Notes: generated by a model not told the origin, from the letters alone. Counted from the first letter of the stretch, positions 7,306-14,487 are shown. The stretch: 14,747 bases of DNA from Thermoplasmata archaeon (GCA_023129265.1 JAGMCJ010000155.1:1-14747), one strand, 5' to 3'. Program-made: numbers and translations.

Positions 7306-10300
7306 TCAGATGTCGACAGGCCAGGTGGTGTCGGCGCCCCCGACCCAGTAGGCCTCTCCTGGCGTGAGGACGTGTGAGTCGGCAAGCTCCTGCAGGTAGT
7401 AGGGTGCAACTGCGGCGTATCCTTCGACCTTTGTCACCCCGTACATCGCCTTCAGGTCGCCGACGGTCATCGTGTCCGTGAGCGAGGGATAGCCCACAAG
7501 CGTCCACGGCGACACGAGCTGGATGTCCACACGGGTCTGCACATAGCCCGCGACGACGAGATCATCCGCCTGGGGCACATCCACCCAGTAACCTCTGTCC
7601 GGTGATAACGTCGTGAGCTTACCAGCGTAGGGCTTGAAGCTCATGTAGCTGTCCCAACCGCCTGCGACTGGGTCGAAGCTCCAGACCTTGTAGTGGGAAT
7701 CGATTGTCTGGAAGACCGTTCCAATATACAGGTCTGATGGTGTGATTGGGATGGAGATCAGATTCACGCCCGCGGACAACGGCCTCACGAACTTCGCAGA
7801 CTGCTGCTGTGATATCTTCGAATCTCCGCCCGTGCCGTTGGAGTATATCGCGTAGTAGATGGAACCGCCGAGACCGGCGCCGACGTGGATGTATGTGGTA
7901 GTCAGACTCGGCACTGTCGTGAGGAACGCGTAGCTCGCCGCGGTCGGGTCGAAGACCGGTCCGTAGTATATCGAGTAGTGATTCACGTCTGGCGGGTCAT
8001 CCGGTGAGACCGTCCAGGTCAGCGTCACATCCTCGTAGCTACTCCCGCTCAGCTGCGCCGTGAAGTCGGTCGGCGGCGAGACGACCTTGCCGAGAACCTC
8101 GAAGCACCTCGATTCCCACGGACCCCAGTTGCCGGCATCATCCTGTCCGTGTACGTACACGCAGTGGGTTCCTGGAGGCCAATCGGGCGAACCAGACCAA
8201 GTCGCATCCTCGGTGGCAGTATCGAAGACGTCCACTGGACTCATCGGCACACCGCTTCCGTTCGCCCCAGTCGCGTCGATGTAGAACTCCGCCGCCTGTA
8301 TCGTCGAGTTCCCGAAGTTCGTGTCATCCACCGTCGCAGTGAACGTCACGCCTGTGAACCTTTCAACCGGGTTAGGGGCAGGGACGATGCTTCCGGGAAT
8401 GGTTATCGGACCCTGATCATCCCCCCCAGCCCTCTGTATAGTAAACGTATCGTCAGAGACATCCGACCCGTTGAGCATCGGGTAGGGGACACCGTCGTCC
8501 TGAACGACGACCTTCACGCGATAGCGAATGCCGTTCGAGAGACCGCTGACATCCCACGAGTAGGTCGTATCACCAGGTGCCGGGTCCGGGGATATCCTTG
8601 TCCAGGACTGCCCGTCGTCGGGACTGTAGAAGAGGGCCTGACTGTTGACGCCTATCGAATAGAACTGCCTGCTCCAGTCAATCGGAATAGTGTTCCCGCC
8701 GAAGACCTCTCCTCCGTTGGGTGAGATAACCTGGACATCGGGATGGTCGTGGCCTATCAGCCACACGATCGTCATGTTTATTATCGAACCCCTTTCCACG
8801 TCATTGACATCGTAGAACTCGATTGCGATGACCTCGAAGAAGTAGCCGACCAATCTCGAATACTCGCCTCCCCAGACCTTTCCAGGTCCCGCCGTTCCGT
8901 TCGGAGCTGAGGAGACCCATTTCAGTCCCACTTCCTTGCCGTTGCCCACGCCTCCGTAGTCCTTCCAGACGGACGAGGAGAGTCCTCCGTAGCTCTGCGA
9001 GATGATTTCATCTCCCGCTGCTCCCCTCCTGTGCTGGAAATATGGCACCCTGTCGATACCGACGTACCCGTTGCTTATCGGATCTCCGATTATTCCTTCA
9101 AGATCGGTAAAGGTCATAGGATCCTCGTTCCAGTCCGCCTTGAGCGTCGAGTTCACCCACTGACCGGTTGCCAAAGTCGCAAACTCCGACGTCGAGTCCT
9201 TTGCGAAGGCCCAGGCGACATCGTGAGAGGAGATCAAGAACCGCCCACCCTCGTCCAGATAGTTGGTGATTAGGTCCATCTCCTCCTGCTCAAAGGGCGG
9301 GTACTCGTCCAGTCCGGTCTGCCATATGACGACCTTGTATCCCTGCAACGTTGACAGTATCGGGATTCCGCTTCGTTCTACATACCACTCGTTGAAGGAC
9401 CAACCGAACATCTCGAAGGCGTTCCTGTATCTGTAGACCCATTCTAGCGGGAACGTGTCATCACCTATGATGAGAAGCAGCTCACCCTTCTCCGTCGTTA
9501 TGAAGCTGTAGTGCTGCCCTCCATTATCATCCAGTGTAGTGTGTCCGAATCTATCCGTCGATTCCACGTCGAAGTAATACCTGGTGCCCGTCTGCAGTCC
9601 GATGACGTCAACCGAATGCGAGACGAAGTATCCCGCTGGCTGCTTGTCCGCCGTGTCGGTCAGAGACATAGGATTCGTGCCGTAGTAGACCTTGGAAGTG
9701 GCCGATTCATCCGTATTCCACACTATCGTGGAGGCCGCGTTCGTTATCCTGGTTGCCCTCGCGTCCGTAATCATCGGCGGCGCACCGTCTATTACTGCCG
9801 TCTCCTGGACGGTCCTCAGCGGAGGCGTGAGGTCCTCATACTCGACGGTGACGGTGTCGTCCTCAGTGACTTGCAGGACACCGTCCTCGGCGGTAGCACC
9901 GTACGCTGTATCGATCGTGCCCTCGAAAACGCCAGTTCCAATCTCGGTCAGGGTGACGTTCTCACCGCCAGTCTCGGTGTCGCTCGTTATGTGGGCAATG
10001 AGCGGTGACGAGGCATCCGAGTCCTCCACCCTCATGCTTATCGTGTCGGAGTCTCCATAGACCTTCCTGTCGAGGAAGAGCTGTCCGTACCCCGGGTCAA
10101 CCGGACCCACTATGGAAAGGGCGAAGGGCTGAGGACCTGATGGAACGTTTGTCCCCGTGACCTTGACCTTCCAGAAGCCAAGATCCGGAGTCAGCTCCAG
10201 AACACCCTCCAGAGGATTGTCGGTATCGTAGGAGCCATGTAAGGGTCTTGACTCGATGAGTTCAGAGGCTACATCCTTGCCCTCCCAGAAGACGTTTCCC

Positions 10301-12447
10301 TTGTAGACGAACCCAGTCGGTGAGGTGACCGTCAGATCCAGATTGTTGACCAGCGCCCTAGTTGTCGGAACCGATCCAGGATAGTCACTGTACGCCATGA
10401 TCACTTTGAATGGGATGGCGCTGTCCGAGACGTAGTAGGAGTATTCCACGCTCTCCCCGGTCATTAGTCCAGCCCTGTAATCGACGATGCGAAGCCCACT
10501 GGCTTCGCCTGTGAAATACAATGCATTGTCCAGTATCACTCTTCCCCAGCCCTGGGAGTGGTTTGGCCACGTGCCTTCGGACCTCCTGTCCACGTTCCCA
10601 CCCTGCATCTGTTTGCCAGCCGCGACGAGCGTCGACTTGAGCAGAGCCGCGCTGGGAGCGAATCCGTGCTGGAGAACGGGATTGCCGGTCGGATACCACC
10701 CCTCTGTGAAATATTGGCGGGTCAATGCTGCAAGGCCCGAGACCGCGGGACCCGAATAGCTTGTACCTCCCCACCACACCTGATCCGTTATGCCCGAGTT
10801 GTCCCAGTTGTCCCCGCTGGAGAAGGAAGATATTCCTGATCCCTGTGCCATGACAGTTGGCGTGCGTCTTCCATCGTCTGTGGGCCCTGCGGCGCTCAAG
10901 GGGTGCACCGTGTCCTGGACCATAGGACGATTGTGCCAACCCGCGGCTACGCAGCTCTTGGCTGTTGCAGGACTGCCAGGACCTTCCGTTCCTCCGTTGC
11001 CTGTCGAAAAGACAACTAGCATCTCAGGATATTCCCACATGAACCTGTCGACCATCATCGCCTCAAGGTCATAGTCGCTGTTCTCGGCACCCCAGCTGTT
11101 GCTGTGGATTCTCGCGCTGTCATTATATGGATCCCAGAAGAGGTCGTGATAGTCGTCTGGAATGTAGCGTAGAGAGTCATCCCATCTGAAGAAATTCTGA
11201 GGGTTCCTGTACACGGTGCCTATGTCCTGCAAGTAGATCTTTGCTTCCTTTGCCATTCCATCATTCTGGCTGAGATCTCCAAGTGGATCATCGTTTCCAG
11301 CCAATGTCCCCGAAACCATCGTTCCATGGCCTGATGTGTCATTCCCTGCACCTCCAGCCGTGGTGTCCTTCCAAGCCCAGGGATCCGTCATTGGGTCTAC
11401 GCCATACCACTCGCTCATGACCCGGTATCTTACCACCTTTCTCCTTCCCATATCTGTCACGTTGTAGATGTCACCTGTCTGAATCACTCCCGGGCTCTCT
11501 CTGAAGAAATTATGATCGAAATCCAGTCCGGTGTCTGCGACAGCTATGAGCTGCCCCTCACCGCGAATTCCCTCGTCCCAGATCCTCCGATCGTTAGGAT
11601 TGTCTGTCTGCATGACCCATTGCATCACTTCGTTTGTGGGCCTCATCTCGTAGATGGGCTCCAAGTACTGCACAGTGTTCAGCTTGGCAAGGCGCGGTAT
11701 GACGTTAGCATCAATCCTGGCCTTGACGACACCGAAGTCCTCGTTCTCGAAATATGAGATTATCTCGTCCTTGCGCAGTGAACTTATCACTTGGCCGAGA
11801 CCTTCACCTTTGAACGTGACTATTTTCACAGAGACATAGCCATCCGCGTCCAGCAGGACTGGCCTGATCTTGTATGCCGGATGGTAGATACCCAACCACT
11901 GGACTTCCCTCAAGTCCTCTACTGGACTCAGCAGACCGCCATCGAGCTGAACAATGAACGCATTGTTTGGGATGTAGTTGAGGACTCTCCCGCCAAGCCG
12001 CTCAATGTCCTGCTTCCACCCTTCCTTCACCGGTCCGTGGAACTGCACGAGGTAGTGACCATCCACATCGCTCCGATATGCCTCTAGCTTGAGGTTAGCG
12101 GATATCTCCGGCTCTCCCACGCTCGTGTCGATGACCATACCGTTCACGTGGATCTCGTGCAGGTCATACGGCATGTCCACGACCATTCCTTGTGACCGAA
12201 TCAGGCCGTTCTGCCCGGTCGTCGTCCTTGCGAGGACAAACGAGTCGTAGACCTCCAGTATCTCGATGCCCGACTCCATCAAAGCGTCGAGGTCGTTCTC
12301 GCTGTCGAAATACACAAATGCCGTTTCCGCGGCAACCGGCTCCTGAGGCGCGCCAAATCCGACGATGTACGTCGCGGGCACTGCCATCAGAAGTCCCACC
12401 GCGATTACCAAAATCCTGGTGAAGGATTCCCCTTTTGATAACTCCAT
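7306..12447 (-). CDS. Giant secreted S8 (subtilisin-like) serine protease with Rossmann-like, Kre9/KNH-like and Fn3 modules
   Basis: Exported protease of 1713 residues. A basic N-terminus and hydrophobic stretch (about 11-30) act as signal peptide or anchor. Modules in order: three propeptide (I9-like) repeats, about 42-105, 131-197 and 204-268; S8 catalytic domain about 275-645 with Asp305 (VADTG), His374 (SGHGTMVSG), oxyanion Asn484 (STGNGG) and Ser563 (GGTSYSGP); KP-43/P-domain-like beta domain 650-780; Ig-like 782-886; Fn3-like 887-985; a Rossmann/ThuA-like alpha-beta module about 988-1235 with no evident nucleophile Cys; a Kre9/KNH-like module about 1236-1338 (starts ISPNGGEVFGG); an Ig-like module about 1345-1452 with Cys1429 and Cys1448, which may pair; Fn3-like 1455-1555; and a duplicated C-terminal module 1556-1713 (first copy GVNLISIP...RGYWVDVP, second TLVGYP...GEAYWVGG). 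The first propeptide copy and about 986-1455 have no counterpart in the downstream paralogue. The start at 12447 has an excellent AGGAGG 7 bases upstream. It probably lies on the cell surface or is released; no anchor is seen at the C-terminus. Confidence 0.93.
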   Translation of the reverse strand: MELSKGESFTRILVIAVGLLMAVPATYIVGFGAPQEPVAAETAFVYFDSENDLDALMESGIEILEVYDSFVLARTTTGQNGLIRSQGMVVDMPYDLHEIHVNGMVIDTSVGEPEISANLKLEAYRSDVDGHYLVQFHGPVKEGWKQDIERLGGRVLNYIPNNAFIVQLDGGLLSPVEDLREVQWLGIYHPAYKIRPVLLDADGYVSVKIVTFKGEGLGQVISSLRKDEIISYFENEDFGVVKARIDANVIPRLAKLNTVQYLEPIYEMRPTNEVMQWVMQTDNPNDRRIWDEGIRGEGQLIAVADTGLDFDHNFFRESPGVIQTGDIYNVTDMGRRKVVRYRVMSEWYGVDPMTDPWAWKDTTAGGAGNDTSGHGTMVSGTLAGNDDPLGDLSQNDGMAKEAKIYLQDIGTVYRNPQNFFRWDDSLRYIPDDYHDLFWDPYNDSARIHSNSWGAENSDYDLEAMMVDRFMWEYPEMLVVFSTGNGGTEGPGSPATAKSCVAAGWHNRPMVQDTVHPLSAAGPTDDGRRTPTVMAQGSGISSFSSGDNWDNSGITDQVWWGGTSYSGPAVSGLAALTRQYFTEGWYPTGNPVLQHGFAPSAALLKSTLVAAGKQMQGGNVDRRSEGTWPNHSQGWGRVILDNALYFTGEASGLRIVDYRAGLMTGESVEYSYYVSDSAIPFKVIMAYSDYPGSVPTTRALVNNLDLTVTSPTGFVYKGNVFWEGKDVASELIESRPLHGSYDTDNPLEGVLELTPDLGFWKVKVTGTNVPSGPQPFALSIVGPVDPGYGQLFLDRKVYGDSDTISMRVEDSDASSPLIAHITSDTETGGENVTLTEIGTGVFEGTIDTAYGATAEDGVLQVTEDDTVTVEYEDLTPPLRTVQETAVIDGAPPMITDARATRITNAASTIVWNTDESATSKVYYGTNPMSLTDTADKQPAGYFVSHSVDVIGLQTGTRYYFDVESTDRFGHTTLDDNGGQHYSFITTEKGELLLIIGDDTFPLEWVYRYRNAFEMFGWSFNEWYVERSGIPILSTLQGYKVVIWQTGLDEYPPFEQEEMDLITNYLDEGGRFLISSHDVAWAFAKDSTSEFATLATGQWVNSTLKADWNEDPMTFTDLEGIIGDPISNGYVGIDRVPYFQHRRGAAGDEIISQSYGGLSSSVWKDYGGVGNGKEVGLKWVSSAPNGTAGPGKVWGGEYSRLVGYFFEVIAIEFYDVNDVERGSIINMTIVWLIGHDHPDVQVISPNGGEVFGGNTIPIDWSRQFYSIGVNSQALFYSPDDGQSWTRISPDPAPGDTTYSWDVSGLSNGIRYRVKVVVQDDGVPYPMLNGSDVSDDTFTIQRAGGDDQGPITIPGSIVPAPNPVERFTGVTFTATVDDTNFGNSTIQAAEFYIDATGANGSGVPMSPVDVFDTATEDATWSGSPDWPPGTHCVYVHGQDDAGNWGPWESRCFEVLGKVVSPPTDFTAQLSGSSYEDVTLTWTVSPDDPPDVNHYSIYYGPVFDPTAASYAFLTTVPSLTTTYIHVGAGLGGSIYYAIYSNGTGGDSKISQQQSAKFVRPLSAGVNLISIPITPSDLYIGTVFQTIDSHYKVWSFDPVAGGWDSYMSFKPYAGKLTTLSPDRGYWVDVPQADDLVVAGYVQTRVDIQLVSPWTLVGYPSLTDTMTVGDLKAMYGVTKVEGYAAVAPYYLQELADSHVLTPGEAYWVGGADTTWPVDI

Positions 12448-12454
12448 TTCGAAG

Positions 12455-12460
12455 CCTCCT
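12455..12460 (-). promoter_or_regulatory. Strong Shine-Dalgarno of the giant protease gene
   Basis: AGGAGG on the minus strand with a 7-base spacer to the ATG at 12447. It fixes the start of the 1713-residue protein and shows that this gene, unlike others here, is translated from a leadered mRNA. Confidence 0.75.
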
Positions 12461-12530
12461 CTCTATCTATCAGCCTAAATTCATCATGGTGCTGCCCACA
12501 CCACCGTGCTGATTGAAGCTATTATGCAAA

Positions 12531-12542
12531 GGCTATAAAAAG
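12531..12542 (-). promoter_or_regulatory. TATA box promoter of the protease pair
   Basis: The minus strand reads CTTTTTATAGCC, a good archaeal TATA box, in the gap after the KaiC-like gene. A start about 26 bases downstream (near 12510) would leave a leader of roughly 60 bases holding the AGGAGG site. The T5 run within it may also help end transcription of the KaiC-like gene. Confidence 0.55.
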
Positions 12543-12564
12543 TTTCCGTAGCTGGCTGGCCGCC

Positions 12565-12569
12565 AAAAA
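12565..12569 (-). terminator. T-run terminator of the KaiC-like gene
   Basis: The minus strand reads ATTTTTGG beginning about 10 bases after the TAA at 12579-12581. T5 runs just past the stop codon are typical of archaeal termination. A second T5 run follows about 24 bases further on, within the TATA box of the next gene. Confidence 0.4.
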
Positions 12570-12578
12570 TCGAACCGC

Positions 12579-13289
12579 TTATTCGCTGATGACCCTCGTT
12601 GCCTGGAACACGCCGTCCCCGAAAAGGAGCGTGTAGTAGTTCGGACTGTGGTTCGTGCCCCTCATCTTCACGCATCTAATGCGTCTCTGGACGTTGACCT
12701 CGTCCACGTTCTCCATTTTCACATGGATGATGCCGTCCGCCACGAAGTCCTCCCCGTACCTGCCGAACGCCTTCTCGCCGACGGCCATCTCGCTGATTAT
12801 CAAGCTCGTCGTGTCCAGGTCCCTGAGCCACTCGAAGAGCTGGAAAAGCTCCTCCCTAGGATATTCGAACCGTGCGAGGGTCTCCAGAATGGAGAGCGAG
12901 TCGAGACAGAAGAGTTTGAAATCGGTGTTCTTTTTCAGATTGGAGGCGTACATCTTGAAGATCTCCACCCACGTCTGGTCCTTGAGGGTCTCAAGGTTCT
13001 TCCTGATCAGACTCAGGTCGACTATGCTGAGCTTGTCCTCGACGTTCTGCGGGTCCATGCCCATCCCTCTCATCTGCTTGAGCAAGCTGTCCCTTCCCTG
13101 CTCGAGTGAGAGATAGGCTGCGGGCCTGTCCTCCTTCAGCGCATTGTTGTACAACATGCTGAAGGCCAAGCTGGATTTCATCGTGCCTGGTTCTCCACAC
13201 ATGAGAACGATGTGGCCTTCCGGTATACCGCCGTCCAGCTTCTCATCGAAGCCAGAGACATAGCTCTTGATCCTTCCATCCTCTTGCAT
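12579..13289 (-). CDS. KaiC/RAD55-like single-domain RecA-superfamily ATPase
   Basis: 236-residue P-loop ATPase of the KaiC/GvpD/RAD55 group, cytoplasmic, of unknown specific role; relatives act in signalling or gene regulation. Seen: the family opening motif GFDEKLDGGIPEGH (13-26), Walker A GEPGTMKSS (32-40, Lys38), the beta-strand carrying the catalytic-Glu position as YLSLEQG (Glu63, Gln64), Walker B KLFCLD (125-130, Asp130), and the C-terminal KMRGTNHSPNYY (209-220) typical of this group. In KaiC proper two adjacent Glu occur where this protein has Glu-Gln. The chain is one domain only, unlike double-domain KaiC. ArlH is a distant relative, but no archaellum genes adjoin, so I do not call it that. 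No Shine-Dalgarno precedes the ATG and a TATA-like box lies about 30 bases upstream, suggesting a nearly leaderless transcript. It is divergent from the winged-helix gene and on the same strand as the proteases, separated from them by T-runs and their own promoter. Confidence 0.88.
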   Translation of the reverse strand: MQEDGRIKSYVSGFDEKLDGGIPEGHIVLMCGEPGTMKSSLAFSMLYNNALKEDRPAAYLSLEQGRDSLLKQMRGMGMDPQNVEDKLSIVDLSLIRKNLETLKDQTWVEIFKMYASNLKKNTDFKLFCLDSLSILETLARFEYPREELFQLFEWLRDLDTTSLIISEMAVGEKAFGRYGEDFVADGIIHVKMENVDEVNVQRRIRCVKMRGTNHSPNYYTLLFGDGVFQATRVISE

Positions 13290-13318
13290 CGGCGTTTGTT
13301 GAAAGCCACTAGAGTCGG

Positions 13319-13324
13319 TATTAA
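13319..13324 (-). promoter_or_regulatory. Possible TATA box of the KaiC-like gene
   Basis: The minus strand reads TTAATA, centred about 32 bases before the ATG at 13289. That spacing would place transcription start within a few bases of the start codon, matching the lack of a Shine-Dalgarno. A second AT-rich candidate, TTTATTTTTTG (13370-13380), would give a longer leader. Confidence 0.35.
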
Positions 13325-13336
13325 GGTTTTCTTCTG

Positions 13337-13359
13337 AATATCAATAATCGTAATATCAA
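13337..13359. repeat. Direct repeat AATATCAA in the divergent control region
   Basis: AATATCAA occurs at 13337-13344 and 13352-13359, 15 bases apart start to start, just upstream of the likely KaiC-like gene promoter. It lies in the 205-base gap between divergent genes, which is otherwise AT-rich (A-tracts at 13371-13381). It could be a regulator site, but AT-rich repeats of 8 bases also arise by chance. Confidence 0.35.
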
Positions 13360-13449
13360 ACTGCCCAGTCAAAAAATAAAAAGGGGGAGTTATCGCGACG
13401 TGTGAATGAACAAGGAGACGCCGGCCCGTCGGGGAGACAGCAAGTCTGA

Positions 13450-13456
13450 TTTATAG
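13450..13456 (+). promoter_or_regulatory. TATA box of the winged-helix gene
   Basis: TTTATAG on the plus strand. A transcription start about 26 bases downstream, near 13478, falls on the first copy of a TGTTACC repeat and leaves a leader of about 17 bases to the ATG at 13495, or about 74 bases to the alternative TTG at 13552. Confidence 0.5.
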
Positions 13457-13474
13457 AGGTTTTTGAACTGACTT

Positions 13475-13537
13475 TGTTACCACTACGGAGGTCGATGCAA
13501 GCGAGCAAAAGGCTTATTTGTTACCAAGTATGTTACC
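13475..13537 (+). repeat. Three direct copies of TGTTACC at the winged-helix gene start
   Basis: TGTTACC is at 13475-13481, 13519-13525 and 13531-13537. The first two extend to an identical 10-mer, TTTGTTACCA. The last two are 12 bases apart start to start, about one helical turn. The first lies at the expected transcription start, so the set looks like an operator, possibly for the gene's own product. If the ATG at 13495 is used, copies two and three are coding. Confidence 0.5.
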
Positions 13538-14136
13538 GGGTCGGTGAGCAGTTGTTTTTCCCCGAGAAGACGTTGAAGAATCTGATCATCTCGTATGTCA
13601 AGCAGGAGGAGAGATCGATTAGCGGTCTGGCGAGGCGGCTCAACAAGGACGGTCACTCGATTCACCGTCTTTTCCTGACAGGTTACTTGCGGGCGATGGC
13701 GGACATGGGCGTCGTCAGGGAGAAGCAGATACCCCCTTCGAAGGTGTACGCGACGTCCGCGAACCGGGAGAAGAACATCTATGAGATGATTGGGGATAAG
13801 TGCAAGTTGGCCGATATCTCTGATCGTGAGAGGCCAACTCTAGCGGTATCCGTGCTGGAGGAGCTTTTCCGGAGACCGGTCTTCCTCCAGGAGCTGAGGG
13901 AGTGCGGCTTTGACGAGGTCAGCGCGATGAGCGTCAAGGGGGAGGAGAGGTCCGAGGCCAGGAAGCTCCTTCTGAGGAGTGGGATAGAGATACCTGGAAA
14001 CGATCCCGCCTACATCGCTGACGCGAGCTTCGAGGAACCGTCCACTCAGATCCTCAGGGACCTGGTTCTGGACAGGTTCGGTGCGCATCACCTCAAGGTC
14101 GAGACGAAACAGACGAAGTTGCCGGACGTAAGCTAG
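13495..14136 (+). CDS. Winged helix-turn-helix protein, probable transcriptional regulator
   Basis: 213 residues from the ATG at 13495. Residues about 22-90 fit a winged helix: helix 1 EKTLKNLIISYVKQ, helix 2 SISGLARRLN (41-50), a recognition helix around SIHRLFLTGYLRAMADMGV (55-73), then a wing (VREKQIPPSKVYATS). The C-terminal 120 residues are charged and helical with no family I recognise and no membrane segment. It is divergent from the KaiC-like ATPase across a shared control region, which suggests it regulates one or both genes. The start is uncertain. The ATG at 13495 has GGAGG ending 3 bases upstream, too close for a normal site. A TTG at 13552 has GGTGA four bases upstream and would trim 19 residues of odd composition (CYQVCYRVG) that arise from a nucleotide repeat. 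A TTG at 13474 is also in frame but lies at or before the likely transcription start. DNA binding is inferred from predicted fold only. Confidence 0.75.
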   Translation: MQASKRLICYQVCYRVGEQLFFPEKTLKNLIISYVKQEERSISGLARRLNKDGHSIHRLFLTGYLRAMADMGVVREKQIPPSKVYATSANREKNIYEMIGDKCKLADISDRERPTLAVSVLEELFRRPVFLQELRECGFDEVSAMSVKGEERSEARKLLLRSGIEIPGNDPAYIADASFEEPSTQILRDLVLDRFGAHHLKVETKQTKLPDVS

Positions 14137-14215
14137 GCCGCCAAGGTGGACGCTCAGACTCGATGCCAGTTGTCCTAAGGCCGTCTCGGTCCCGCGACCC
14201 CGCGAGCGCCGGTAG

Positions 14216-14408
14216 TTCGTGGTGAGGCTGCTCACTTCCGTGCCTGACCCGATACCCACGATCAAGGTGATAGTTTCGATCCTCCGATCGACTTCTCACC
14301 GCCTCCTGCCCCGCAGGACAGGACCTCATAGTTGGCCAGAGGGTCAACATCAAGCTGGTGACGCCGCCCTCGACTGTCACCCCCGCTAACGACGGTTTCG
14401 GTGTATAA
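14216..14408 (+). pseudogene. Possible frameshifted coding remnant
   Basis: Two plus-strand segments in different frames read like natural protein with mostly G or C at the third codon position: about 14216-14285 (contains VRLLTSVPDPIPTIKVIVSI) and about 14307-14408 (contains LIVGQRVNIKLVTPP, ending NDGFGV and TAA). A shift of one base between them, near the TCCTGC/GCAGGA inverted repeat, would join them into one product of about 60 residues. It may be a decayed gene end or an assembly or sequencing slip. Minus-strand frames over the same bases are also open, so the strand is not certain. No family was recognised. Confidence 0.22.
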
Positions 14409-14445
14409 GAGGACGCCGAGCCCTCCGGTCAAGCCTAGCAAGCGT

Positions 14446-14475
14446 TCAAAGTTCTCGTAGGTATAAATACTTTGA
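14446..14475. promoter_or_regulatory. TATA-like box inside a 7-bp inverted repeat
   Basis: TCAAAGT (14446-14452) and ACTTTGA (14469-14475) are perfect inverted copies, with TATAAAT at 14462-14468 next to the right arm. The box reads as TATA-like on both strands. Plus-strand transcription would run antisense into the end of the VOC gene; minus-strand transcription would run into the empty gap. A promoter with an operator is possible, but no gene is placed to use it. Confidence 0.3.
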
Positions 14476-14487
14476 CAGCGGGACGCA

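Noticed and set aside
7263..7409. An N-terminal extension of 49 residues on the smaller protease, starting at the Met at 7409.
   Set aside because: It runs into the end of the upstream protease gene, is low-complexity, and buries the signal peptide. The Met at 7262 has a hydrophobic signal right after it and an AAAGG upstream.
12648..13116. Two plus-strand open frames of 153 residues opposite the KaiC-like ATPase.
   Set aside because: The opposite strand encodes intact Walker A, Walker B and KMRGTNHS motifs; these frames have none.
12579..13289. Calling the KaiC-like ATPase ArlH and linking it with the TadA/TadC genes as an archaellum motor.
   Set aside because: The two loci are about 9 kb apart on opposite strands with unrelated genes between, and no other archaellum genes are present.
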